From Protula sp. h YS-2021 (lineage: Eukaryota; Annelida; Polychaeta; Sabellida; Serpulidae), in the NCBI GenBank assembly GCA_949752745.1, contig OX457031.1:186001-250000 (forward strand): a stretch of DNA of 64,000 bases, given 5' to 3'. Both the position numbers and the translations under genes were made by a program. Positions within the stretch are counted from its first letter, which is position 1. The number at the start of each line of letters is the position of its first letter. This document shows positions 54,050 to 64,000 of the stretch, piece by piece. The notes beneath the pieces are model-generated. The model was not told where the DNA came from. It made no database searches and saw only the letters and a program-made list of their open reading frames with translations.

Positions 54050-54222
54050 TAAGACTTTAAAATTGGGACTCCTCATTGCTACCATGTGAGGCACTCCACA
54101 TGTAAGGGTTAGAAGGAGGGCTGGGATGCCCCATTTCAGTATGATGTGGCAGGGGGATCCCGATATGACCATGACAGTTGAAAGGGATCTAAAGAACAAT
54201 ACAATACAATACAATTTAACAA
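54050..54222 (+). mobile_element. SINE-like repeat with ATACA tail, copy 1
   Basis: AAGACTTTAAAATTGGGACT, CACTCCACATGTAAGGGTTA, GAAGGAGGGCTGGGATGCCC and GTTGAAAGGGATCTAAAGAA, then (CAATA)n. About 85 percent like the copy at 60165. The short repeat tail fits LINE-mobilised SINEs. Confidence 0.65.
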
Positions 54223-54234
54223 AAACTATCCCAG

Positions 54235-54815
54235 GAATAACACTCCCAACAAGTTCCAACTGTCTCCGATGTTTAACGACTGAGAAATTTCGCACACAAG
54301 ATTTTTACCTAATCATACGCCTGCCCTAATCATGTGACATGCGTCAAAAGCTAAAAAGAACCGTCTAACCGATCCTCGGAATACCCATATAAAATTTGAA
54401 TGCGATTCGACCTTCCGTTATCGAGATATTTTGCACTCAAGATCTTGTTCAAAATACATATTTTACGTGATGACGTAATACGCCGCACTCGTTCGTTGTA
54501 TTCGCGGAAAAAAACTTTTTGGATCTACCAACACTTTCTCCGATTTTCAGCGGCTGAGAAATTTCGCCGAAAAGATTTTTACGTAATGATATACGCCTGC
54601 CCTAATACTGTAACATGCGTCAAAAGTTCACACAACCGTCCCTCACATCGAAGAAATAAACAGACTAAGGTTGAAATCAATTCGACTTTTCGTTCTCAAG
54701 ATATGTTGCACATTACATTTTGTTCACAACAGACTGACACACACACACAAACACGCACGCACGTACACAAAACGTACAAAGACTATATGTCTCCCCTTGG
54801 TCGGGCAGACATTCT
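54235..54815 (-). mobile_element. P4-like element, inverted
   Basis: Reverse complement of P4: GAGATATTTTGCACTCAAGA, TTTTACGTGATGACGTAATA, CTGACACACACACACAAACA and finally ATGTCTCCCCTTGGTCGGGC. Two core units. Confidence 0.7.
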
Positions 54816-55199
54816 GAAATCGAAATTTCCCGCAGACAAAAATTTCTGCATCCCATCAAGAACAAATGGATCGAAATGACAATAAACGGGACCAAAATTG
54901 TCCGGATAAAAAATCCCATCCGGATCAGGTTACCCAACAACTTTGCCAAACAAAAACATCGGAATGTTCAGCAAACAATCCGGGAATGGGGGGTTGATAT
55001 TCTTCACGTAAGCGACACCAAGGTTCCATACCGCACACAGGTATTGCATGTCAGTCTGTCACCTTTTAACCTACCCAATCTTTACACCCACTTGAAACAC
55101 CCTCAAACCCCCCTCTCCCCAGCCCGCAAAAAGGTTCCTGCCCGGTTGAGCAGATCAAGGATCGTGGCAACCTGCCCGGTTAGGTGGGACAATCCTTAA

Positions 55200-56985
55200 T
55201 GGAAAGCCGTGAATATCTCAGAAATGGCGAATAAAAGCGTACTTTGTTGCGACCTTAAGCAGGAGTATGGTCGTGACAGCAAGCATAGCCATCAAAATCT
55301 GGAAAAGGAAACAAAAGAAAAAGGAATACACCAGATACATTACTGCAGCATCAGACCTAGGCAGCGCGGCCGTTCATTAGACGTCAATGCCATTTTTATT
55401 TAATCATAAGCTCATAACTTCGTGTTAAATAATTTGATTGTAGAAGTCTATTCCAGGTCTATTTTGGGGAGCTGTGTTAGACGCATATAAAATTACGCGC
55501 ATCGTTTCTTTACTCTTTATTTTTCACTTGATATGAAGTTCACACGCGACAGATGACGTCTTATGTGAAATGCTTTGTTCTATGCCACAGTCAGTAGACG
55601 TTCAGTATGCGGTAATTCTGTGTTTACAACAGAACAAACAATAGCAACAATTAACAACAACACCTAAACAAAGGCTGATCAATCTTGTTAATAAAAAAAA
55701 AAAAAAAAAGGAAATTTTACTTCTTAATTTAACAGCAATAAAAGAATAATCCTTTTAATCGCAACCGGTCGTTTTACCGGAGTTAACCTGTACTTAATTT
55801 TGAACATCTTTTTTACTTCTATTTTTATCACACCAATTTCTTAATTAAGACACATTAAAATGTTCCAAAAATTACATAAAAATACATAAACAACATTACC
55901 TACGTTGGGTCCTTCTAATCCCCAAAATTCCTAGAATCCTTCTAAATTTTATAGTTTAAATTTTGAATTTTTATTTCATTGATCTTAACATTTCAAAAGT
56001 TAGCCAAAAAGTGCCGTCAGAAAGGAATTTAGAACTATCTTCTCCGAGAAAGGGACATACAAATAAGGCAATCTTCTACAACTTTTCCGCCTTTTTGCGG
56101 AAGCATACAAACATTTTAGGCCAAATGAGAAAGGTGTGACAAGGCAGGGATGAATATTTTTACATTTTGGTACATTTTTCCGAATTCCAAAGAATTATTT
56201 TACGTTTACGTTTACTGTTCATTTTGACCACCAGATGACAGCTCGGTTTTCTCGAAATTTCCACGAATTAGGACAATGTTGACCTTTAGACGGCAATACT
56301 GTACAGACCACACGCCGTTGATTAACAGGAAAATGTCCGTTCATGATCTTAACATAACATGTTACCATAGCAACCTAGGACAGAGACCACGGCGATAGCC
56401 GAGGAACTACTTTTAAACATCACCAGATGACATGTATACTCATTTACAAATAACTAAAACATAGCTGCATGAAGCGCCTTAATGGCCTTGAATCCAGTGC
56501 TTTCTAGTAAACAAACTACCTAACACCTATGTGACATGCTAAAACTAACTTTACTCTTGGTTCTATAATACTCCGAACTTGTGATAAAAAAATTCTCCAA
56601 AACACGATTCTGCATTGATCCTTTGACATTTGATTCCTTTGACATTAAACGCGTGCGTGTGATTGTATATGTGTGTTTTTATTTTAACTGTTTTAATTTT
56701 AGCTGTAAGGTTATGTTCTTATTTTTTTGTTAAGGCGGGCATCGTCTCTAGCTGACACAGTAAATTTACACTGGTTTGGGGGTAAATATCTTTTATGTTA
56801 TGTACTTTGAAGAAACAATTACACAGCAAAGGTGCAATAAAAGATTTAAACTATAATAGAAATTATACCTGACGCAATATCAATTAATTATCCCATAAGT
56901 GGACACTAGCCGCACTACAGTGAGGAGAAATGTCAAATACAATATTACATAAATTGAACATACACTCGTTAATACTTTGGTGTGG
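55200..56985. other. AT-rich intergenic DNA, no gene seen
   Basis: A run at about 55692-55709. No repeat shared with other parts of the window was seen, and no coding frame. Confidence 0.45.
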
Positions 56986-57429
56986 CTGGGGCTTAGGGTG
57001 GGAGCACAAGAAAAAGCAATGTAAAAAAAACACAAACGATTAGCACAACGCGGGTGCTTTTTGTCTGCCAGGCTCCTCCCCTTCTATCTGGAGCAAAGCC
57101 AATGGAGTTTAGCCGTTATCTGCAAACCCACTTGGCTGGCTCCAGAAGCAAGGTAAGGCTGAGGCAAAATAAAGTAGCGCCACCTACCACGTTTAAAATA
57201 AAATTAACTACCTTTATTTACACATTAAAAATTGAAAATTGACAAGTCCTCCTTAAGTCAGTTCGTAGCCAAATTGGTCAAGTCGCACCCAAATCTTCGT
57301 GGTCAAGTGGTGCCCAGTCTTCGTGGTCAAAAGGTACCCAAAAACGTGATACACAAAAAAGCAGAACTTATATTCACTGTGTTATTATTAAATACACCAC
57401 CCAATAGAGACTTGTTATGCACGAAATCA

Positions 57430-58050
57430 TTGCGAAGGAGAAATATTTATTTGCATGATGAATCCATTCATATAAGACAGCACTTTGCGGTCGGTTTAGA
57501 GGCCACTGTGGAACAATTTTTTTTTTAATTAATATAACAGTTAATAATACTAATGCTGATAGTAATAATACGTAATTCTACACAGCACACATTTAAGACA
57601 GATTTTAGAGTGGTTATGCTTTGACACAATGTAACCCGCTAAGGGTCGGTCGTATCATTAAGGATATCATATAACTAACTAACTTGTTATGCATGAGATC
57701 ATCGTGAAGGAGAAGTACTTATTTACATGATGAATGCATCCATATAACACAGGACTTTGATGTATGTTTGAGGGCCATTTTGGAACATTTGTTTAAGTTA
57801 ACACAACAGTTAATAATAGAAATACTCATACTAATATTATTAATAATAATAGAAGTCTAATCATGTTTAATTCTACACATAAGACATTTAATACAGGTTT
57901 TAAACTTGTTATGCATTGACACAATGCAACCCGCTAAGGGTCGGCCGTGTCACTAAACAAATCATGTAACTAACTCGTTATGCGTGAGATCATTGTGAAG
58001 GAGAAATACTTATTTGTATGATGAATGCGGTCATGCAAGATATCACTTTG
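57430..58050 (-). repeat. three repeat R units (copy A)
   Basis: Units with CATGATGAAT.C..TCATAT, (AAT)n-like tails, TTCTACACAG/ACATAAGACA, and an embedded hairpin TGACACAATG..ACCC/GGGT..GTGTCA. The orientation is opposite to the copy at 3905. Confidence 0.65.
57622..57657. other. stem-loop inside repeat R
   Basis: TGACAC-ATG-A-ACCC-GCTAA-GGGT-CGGTCG-(GTATCA) hairpin; related copies at 53473-53508, 57917-57952 and 59597-59632. Outer TGACAC/GTGTCA and inner ACCC/GGGT arms are kept in most copies. Confidence 0.55.
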
Positions 58051-58220
58051 CTGTTAAGCTATGGCTCCATGTGTCCATATAGGCGTATGCGTATTGCGTA
58101 TGCGTATTGAGTGGCTCCATATGTCCGTATAAATGCCTCCGTATGCGTAAACATGTACGTATAGACCAATATTATCACATGACTCGGAAATACTCTAGTA
58201 CTACATATTGAAGAAGGAAA

Positions 58221-58499
58221 ATGAACATGGAAGCACAGCTGCAACTTTTAGAAATAGAAGTAGACGAAGATGATGAAGAAATGCAAATTATGCTATCAAG
58301 AAGGTATATAAACATTCTGAGTAGGAAAAGGAGAAAACATAAGTTCTGTATTCATGATATTTTGCTTAAAAGAAAGAAATATGGAGCATACTAGCATTTA
58401 GTGCGCGAGTTGGAATTACATTGCGTTAAATTTCAGGAATACTTCCGTGTCACGAGAGCACAGTTTGCTTATTATTATTTTATAATCAATATGATATGA
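58221..58499 (+). pseudogene. Harbinger nuclease N-terminal remnant
   Basis: ATG at 58221, 57 codons, then TAG at 58392-58394, then the same frame continues HLVRELELHCVKFQEYF and RVTRAQFAYYY to TGA at 58497. KYGAY-HLVREL...FQEYFR.....F is the conserved lead-in of Harbinger nucleases. The DDE catalytic part is absent. Confidence 0.7.
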
Positions 58500-58514
58500 A
58501 GATTTATACAATTT

Positions 58515-58814
58515 TTATGAAATATCATTTGTAAACATACAATTTCTAAAATAGTAATAGTGCATCAAACCTGATATTCCAGCTATATCCATTTTTTTCG
58601 CAATGCTTTTCCATATATTTGCAAGCATTACTGCATCTCTGTGGTCTGGAAGTGAAGGATCGAAAATGCACGGATTGTTTCGCACAAGTTCAATCATCTT
58701 TTCTAAGTCTTCTGTAGAAACTTTTATGGATTTCGGCATTTTGACTAACTTTTTATTTTCTTTTTGTAAACACGTTTTGCTTTTTATTCGGGATAGCCCG
58801 ATTTTAAACGTCAT
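58515..58814 (-). pseudogene. MADF (Myb/SANT-like) protein N-terminal remnant
   Basis: Two possible starts (58814 and MPKSIKV at 58739). Residues after the second start read MIELVRNNPCIFDPSLPDHR then ANIWKSIAKKMDI, the first two helices of a MADF domain. In Harbinger elements this partner binds DNA and brings the nuclease to the nucleus. The frame runs into non-domain residues (LMHYYYF), which marks the deletion. Confidence 0.75.
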
Positions 58815-59399
58815 GACATGGAATTCCCTTCCTTATCCAGGATGATTTATGATGCGTTTTGGATCCGTATTGCCAGTTGAATCGCTCACGGAGCGATCGG
58901 ATGCGTATGCGTACAGTTTATACGCATACGCAATACGTATACGCATACGCATACATGGAACCGAACTCTATGAAAATATAGTAATTCGTTTTTTATACGC
59001 ATGCGCAATACACATACGCATACGGACACATGGAGCCGCTGCTTAAGGGTGGGAGCGCAAGAAAAAGCAAATGTAAAAAATACAAGCGATTAGCACAACG
59101 CGGGTGCTTTTTGTCTGCCATGCTCCTCCCCTTCTATCTGGAGCAAAGCCAATGGAGTTTAGCCGTTATCTGCAAATCCACTTGGCTGGCTCCAGAAGTA
59201 AGGTAAGGCGGAGGCAAAATAAAGCAGGGCCACCTACCACGTTTAAAATAAAATAATTGAAAATTGACAAGTCCTCCCTAAGTCAGTTCGTAGTCAAATT
59301 GGTCAAGTCGTACACAAATCTTCGTGGTCAATTGGTACACAAAAAAGTGATACACAAAAAAAAAAAACAGAACATATATTCACTGTGTTATCGTTAAAT

Positions 59400-59740
59400 A
59401 CACCACCCAATAGAGACTTGTTATGCACGAAGATGAATCCATTCATATAAGACAGTACTTTGCGGTCGGTTTAGAGGCCACTGTGGAACCATTTTTTTTT
59501 TAATTAACATAACCGTTAATAATACTGATGCTGATAGTAATAATACTTAATGCAACACAGCACAGATTTAAGACAGATTTTAGACTTGTTATGCTTTGAC
59601 ACAATGTGACCCGCTAAGGGTCGGTCGTGTCACTAAACAAATCATATAACTAACTTGTTATGCGTGAGATCATTGTGAAGGAGACATACTTATTTGTATG
59701 GTGAATGCGGTCATGCAAGATAGCACTTTGTTGTTATTTC
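59400..59740 (-). repeat. repeat R units (copy B)
   Basis: Same order as copy A with the hairpin at 59597-59632; lacks one unit. Confidence 0.65.
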
Positions 59741-60065
59741 TTTCCAAGTGTATCATGCAGGCACATTTTATATCAATCTTTCGTGCATGAATTTTTCAAT
59801 TTGTCAATCGCTCAAAGAAAATAGTAGATCCATGGACAATTCGTTTCTCAAATATTCACTAGATCTGTGCCACATTAATATGTATTTGGCGTTCTCATGA
59901 CGATTTATTGAAATTGATTCAATCCTACTTACTTGTAGTATCATTTTTCATCGTATTGTTTGGAATTTCTTTAAATCATAAATGATCTCGTTTTGTCAGA
60001 AAAAGAGAAGTAAAGTTTGAATGTATTATAAACACAAAAAATGTTACTATACCAAATCTGATATT

Positions 60066-60066
<1 letters not shown>

Positions 60067-60111
<45 letters not shown>
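60067..60111. repeat. poly(T) run
   Basis: About 45 T. Confidence 0.95.
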
Positions 60112-60112
<1 letters not shown>

Positions 60113-60355
60113 TTACTGTTCCAAGTGTATCGTGCAGGCATATTGTTTCTATCTATCTTCAGATCGTGGGTTCAAACCCAGAGGTCATACCTAAGACTTT
60201 AAAATTAGGTCTCCTCCTTGCTACTCTGTGAATCACTCCACATGTAAGGGTTAGAAGGAGGGCTGGAATGCCCCATTTCAGTTTAATGTGGCAGGGAGAT
60301 CCCAATATGACCATAGCAGTTGAAAGGGATCTAAAGAACAATACAATACAATTTA
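60112..60355 (+). mobile_element. SINE-like repeat with ATACA tail, copy 2, tRNA-like B box
   Basis: GTGGGTTCAAACCCAGAG at about 60167-60184 resembles a tRNA T-arm or pol III B box (GGTTCAAACC). The same body as at 54050 follows and it ends ACAATACAATACAATTT. No A box was seen, so the tRNA origin is tentative. Confidence 0.55.
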
Positions 60356-60454
60356 TGTTACTCTGCACCATACACAACACGCAAGTCCCAGTCCTGTCAA
60401 ATGCCACCGTCCAGTTTTAAAGCTAGATCCACCCCTCGCTTCACTCATGGGTTT

Positions 60455-60724
60455 TCAACATTCTTTCTTATTACGTAACAGTCTAATGTTGCAAGGTGCA
60501 GATACAGGCAATTTAGAAGGAGTGGAACTGCGTTTCGCTTTGGGTGGGACAGCCGGCTTCTCTTTATCCTGTGATCGTTGTCTCTTTGTTGCGACATTCT
60601 CATAGATGACAGTTTCCTCGTTGTCATCTTCGAGTGGAATTGATACGTCGGGCGATATCGGCGTACTGGTGTGTGGTGGGTCGAAAATAGACGACCCATG
60701 CGAGATTGAGTGTAGATCATTTGC
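60455..60724 (-). CDS. coding-like frame without ATG, signalling-tail motifs
   Basis: Stop TGA at 60455-60457; the frame is open upstream to a TGA at 60725-60727, 89 codons. It reads SIFDPPHTSTPISPDVSIPL, EDDNEETVIYENV and then KEKPAVPPKAKRSS. The composition is that of a disordered, acidic-then-basic tail with a Tyr motif (IYENV, SH2-binding type) and a PxxP stretch (PAVPPK, SH3-binding type). No good acceptor is visible. The frame is cut where the TTTGCTCACC modules begin. It could be the last exon of a host gene interrupted by the Mutator-like element, or part of that element. Confidence 0.4.
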   Translation of the reverse strand, partial: ANDLHSISHGSSIFDPPHTSTPISPDVSIPLEDDNEETVIYENVATKRQRSQDKEKPAVPPKAKRSSTPSKLPVSAPCNIRLLRNKKEC

Positions 60725-60825
60725 TCACCTGACAGTTTGCTCTCAGGTCATTTGCTCACCGACCAGTTGCTCACGGGTCATTTTGTTCACCAGGAAAATT
60801 TAAAAAATGGTCGTTTGCTCACCTA
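60717..60825. repeat. TTTGCTCACC module cluster, probable transposon end
   Basis: Five short modules (TTTGCTCACCTGACAG, TTTGCTCTCAGGTCA, TTTGCTCACCGACCAG, TTGCTCACGGGTCA, TTTGCTCACCTAAC). The modular build resembles the ends of the Mutator-type MITE at 39740. No inverse copy was found upstream of the transposase at 62.4 kb. Confidence 0.55.
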
Positions 60826-61133
60826 ACACATTTTATTCAAATGATCCATTATTTATTTATCAACTTTATCGACATACTAGAACACAATTTGAAAACAAAA
60901 TCTAACTATGCATATGATCCCATTCTCTTTATTCTACGTCTGTTAGTTCTTGCTTATAGTTGTTCAATTAATTCCATATAAATTATACGTGTTTTGATTG
61001 TACACTGTTCATGTCACTAGCTGTTTATAATCATAATTTATAGTCCGTGATAATAAATCATAATCCATAACCATAATTTATAATCCGTAATCGTAATTCA
61101 TTATCCATAACCACAATTCATAATCCAAACTGT

Positions 61134-62358
61134 TCATTGTCCAAATCGTATGGAATGGCCTATTCCTCTAAGAAATTCTTCTAACGTTTTCCTGCCACTG
61201 ACGAAATCCTTACATAAGTTTTTCAGCCGCCTTTGACACTCTGCAAAATTTCTTCTCATTCTTTTCTTGGGGGGTTGACCACGAGCATTTTGCATTATTA
61301 GTGTCCGGAATACTGTTTCGTCTTTTCCTTGACCCATAACCGCCGTGTAGAATGATGGATGTTTGTGTGCAACTAACTGCAGAAATGCTGCGTTCCAAGA
61401 CTCACACAGATTATTTGTTCTGTCCCCATCATTGAGAGTCCCCATCTCATGAGCATTCCACGTCTCAGGTCTGAATATTGGTGGAATTCTACGAAGTATA
61501 GCCGGCGGCGGTTCGGCGTTGTCGTTTTCCGCGGGAATTTTCACGTGGCGAAATGTACCAGATACATAGGTACGATCAAACTAGGCCAGCAAATCGTCCA
61601 TGCCTTCCGGAATGTTATCCTGTAGGTAAGTCATACCTTCGGAGACTTGATCAAGCGGGAGGAACGCAAGGCCATCAATCATTCCGCAAAATAGCCTCAC
61701 CTCTTCTGATGCACGATAAAGAGGTACCAGACCAAGGTCTTGATTTTTCTTTTCCATGTACTCTGGGTCAAATGAAAAAAAAAAAAAAAAACACCGTGCG
61801 TCTGTACGTGAGGCCCAAACACGAAGGTTACGGCTTGCATTGCCGCCGTTTCAGTCAGTTACAATTGTGGTTGGATCCGGAGTGTATCCCATCAACTGGC
61901 ATTTACTTTCAATTGCCTGGAGCATTTCTTCATAAATACCCTGCGAGTTACCGGGTAGAAATGCATATACGCAGGACACCACAGTTTCTCCGAGTGGCGC
62001 CCTGATAACGTATAGCTGTTGAAAAATGGCAGATGCGATAGAAAAGGTACCGTCCATAAACCATGTGGACGAGCGACATAAATGGCGTAATCCTGCGTCA
62101 GTCGCGTACACAACAATTCTGAGACGACTTTCGGGCCCGCTGTCGTACATAAAAAAAACGCTCCGGATTGTCACCTCCTGTTGTTTCCCATTCGTTTGAT
62201 ATGTCTAAATCCCTCAATGTGGCTGGATCCTTTGGAAATGCACCTCGTTTTGGTCTGCGTATAGTCCTGCGGTATTGTTCTAAGTTGCCCAGGTTCGCTC
62301 TTACGTTTTCTGGAGCTTCCTGAATTGCCTGAGAAAGAATCTGGATTGGTCGCGCCAT
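61134..62358 (-). pseudogene. Mutator-like (MULE) transposase, decayed
   Basis: Fragments in order on minus: 62358-62098 (N-terminal RRPKRGAFPKDPATL region), shift to 62174-61851 with GLRHLCRSSTWFMDGTFSIA, IFQQLYVIRAPLGETVV and YTPDPTTIVTD (MULE catalytic core, first Asp in WFMDGTF, second at TIVTD), then TGA, a poly(T/A) frameshift near 61780, a FHLTQSTW..K segment, another stop near 61580, then 61544-61134 with RTNNLCESWN and VSGRKTLEEFLRGIGHSIRF. The FLYWCH zinc finger usual upstream is not seen. At least two stops and two frameshifts make it inactive. Confidence 0.85.
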
Positions 62359-62654
62359 AATATTTCGGGCTGTATTGGAAATATTAGTAGTCTATTACTG
62401 TTTTTTCATGACATAAAATTCTGCAACTTTTTGCAACGCTGTGACCTTGTAACATTGCGCAAGGCTATTGTGAAGCTGACAAGTTTGATGGATGTGGAAT
62501 GTACATTAACAAAAGAAGAGTTTGAGGGTGGAATATGAACAAAAGAAGAAGATAACTTGTACACCGTTTGGAACGAAGAAATCGTACATTTTATAGAGAG
62601 TTAAAAATAGATTTAGTTTTTAAGAAAAAATATAAACTTTTATTTTGCCTTTCT

Positions 62655-63605
62655 CCGAAACCGAGTTCTTGAATTTACAGAGGACATTTGCACCAATGAA
62701 GGAGGCTGTAGCACAAAGCTTGATGCCTTGCGTTTCTATTCATTTGTCTTTTATGTTTGACATAGGCTGATCATTGTTGCAAAGACATATGTATTTCTCA
62801 ATATTACTACCTCCCCCTCCCCGCCGCCCCTTTACCACTCTCCCTACTCTGTGAAACACATTTTTATATGGGTCTCGCTGTGAACCACTTGGGCATACTG
62901 TGAACCATGCGGACCCGCTGTGAACCACTCGGAACTAATCAGAACCTACCGATTCCATTCACACTTTTATAAAGCGCTTCCCAAGAACAAGAAAACTGGT
63001 GTAGTTACTGGGATATTTATTATAATACGCAACAGAGGTATAGATTTATATTGACTGTTTTTAGCCCAACTTATCGAGGACATATACAACATTTGCACCA
63101 ATGAAGGTGGCTGTGGCACAAAGCTTGATACCTTGTGTTTCTATTCATTTGGCTTATGTGTTTGACGTAGGCTGTGATTGTTGCAAAGACATATGTATTT
63201 CCCAATATTACTACCTCCCCCTCCCCGCCGCCCCTTTACCGCTCCCCCCCCCCCCTCCAACACTTGTTATTTCCCCGTTGTGTAACGAGCTTGCTATGCA
63301 CTATCAATGTGTACTTGAAATGTGTCACAGGAATTCAGTTCAGCAGCTGATTACTTTAAAAACAGACTGCTTTTTTGGAGATTTCGCTTACGCATGAAGT
63401 AAATAATGGAAATGGGACCCGCCGAGAACCACTTGGACCTACTGTGAACCATGCCGACCCATTGTAAACCACACGGACCCACTGTGAACCGCTCGGAACT
63501 ATTCCGAACCAAGGGATTCCATTCACACTAAACCAATGGTGAAGAACAAGTAATCGCTTATCGTTACTGGGATATTTATTATGATAACAGAGGTATAGTA
63601 TTATA
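62655..63605 (+). repeat. tandem duplication of ~0.4-0.5 kb
   Basis: Both copies share CATTTGCACCAATGAAGG, CACAAAGCTTGAT.CCTTG, GCAAAGACATATGTATTTC, CCTCCCCCTCCCCGCCGCCC, GGACCC.CTGTGAACC.CTC modules and GGGATATTTATTAT.AT. The ~22 base CTGTGAACCA module is itself repeated three or four times in each copy. Confidence 0.8.
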
Positions 63606-64000
63606 ACACAATTATAGATAAAATAAACGGGGTTTAACGTAATAGTTATACCAATTTTTGAACCAAGTAACCTGATCCTCCCACGTTTCTCAATCTCCCG
63701 CGCATTTTACCACCGCGCATTTTATCTTTTGAAGCACATTTAACCTTAATAAATCTTCTGCAAACGAGCCCACACCCCTTTCCCCTATTAAACTATTAAT
63801 ACACTCTTCCTATTTCATACATAAACTGCAATGATGGGAGCTTTTAAAACAAGATATTTTTACAACAACTTCACTGAACCCTCCACCGATGTCACCCCCC
63901 CCCCTTCCCATCCCTATGGTTTACATCGACTGGGAAAAACATTTAAGCGGTCTTTTGAAACCATTAAACCATGATAAAGTCAAGCCGCCCCCCTTCCCTA
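63606..64000. other. window end, no gene seen
   Basis: AT-rich with C runs near 63894-63905. Nothing coding recognised. Confidence 0.5.

Larger units (their letters stand above)
58058..59042. mobile_element. Harbinger-type element, 985 bp, internally deleted
   Basis: Terminal inverted repeats: left GC.A.GGCTCCATGTGTCC and right inverse GCAGCGGCTCCATGTGTCC, followed by repeated GTATGCGTATTGCG modules. TTAA is on both sides. Inside are the start of a nuclease on plus (58221-58499) and the start of a MADF protein on minus (58515-58814), the divergent two-gene plan of PIF/Harbinger elements. Most of both genes is gone. Confidence 0.8.
56990..59745. repeat. tandem duplication of ~0.7-1.0 kb
   Basis: Copy A from about 56992 to 58057 and copy B from about 59043 to 59745 share GGGTGGGAGC.CAAGAAAAAG, GATTAGCACAACGCGGGTGC and CTCCAGAAG.AAGGTAAGGC through repeat R units. 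Copy A has one extra ~300 base R unit. The copies differ by many substitutions. The Harbinger element sits at the junction. Confidence 0.8.

Noticed and set aside
60160..60190. tRNA gene suggested by GGGTTCAAACCC
   Set aside because: Only a T-arm-like string is present. No acceptor stem, D-arm or anticodon arm could be drawn. It is better explained as part of a SINE-like repeat.

Overview
The window is animal nuclear DNA: it has split genes with GT-AG introns, a complete BEL/Pao LTR retrotransposon, Harbinger, Tigger/pogo and Mutator-like DNA transposon remnants, and very many microsatellites and minisatellites. The many elements built from a short microsatellite plus ~155-310 bp tandem core repeats resemble the 'pearl' or Helitron-like (HINE) elements described from marine molluscs. 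I therefore suspect a marine invertebrate, perhaps a mollusc or other lophotrochozoan. No single gene here proves the phylum.

Layout. 1-2998 is AT-rich sequence with a diverged ~450 bp tandem repeat. 2999-14903 (+) is the one host gene I can rebuild completely: a ten-exon cyclin B3 gene coding for 430 residues, with both cyclin folds, an exact MRAIL patch, a KEN box and a variant destruction box. Its intron 7 holds a ~1.1 kb segment present three times in tandem. Each repeat junction carries a copy of the exon 8 splice acceptor and the first 12 bases of exon 8. Intron 8 holds more pearl-like elements.

15.2-18.5 kb is minisatellite and simple sequence. 18477-27574 (-) is an apparently young BEL/Pao element: 561 bp LTRs with one difference seen, a 5 bp target duplication CATAG, and one 2196-codon open frame. 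It sits inside an older repeat. 29.6-34.4 kb and 37.5-38.4 kb hold pearl/HINE-like arrays. 39.7-46.4 kb holds three terminal-inverted-repeat elements: one Mutator-type MITE with a 10 bp target duplication and two Tigger/pogo-type elements.

43.1-45.4 kb is a 21-unit, ~112 bp satellite in which every unit contains an exon-like segment with AG and GT borders. Its first unit is part of a candidate exon whose phase matches a candidate terminal exon at 47534. 49.4-51.2 kb contains two unrecognised or partial coding segments. 53.6-54.8 kb has a LINE reverse-transcriptase relic, a SINE-like repeat and a pearl-like copy. 57.0-59.8 kb is a tandem duplication with a 985 bp Harbinger derivative at the junction. 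60.4-62.4 kb has a decayed Mutator-like transposase gene next to a short coding-like frame without an ATG. The rest is duplicated non-coding sequence.

How the parts relate. Cyclin B3 is the only clear host function (mitotic/meiotic CDK activation). Everything else is mobile or repeat-derived, and much of it lies inside introns. The most interesting signals are places where repeats copied, or look like, exon boundaries.
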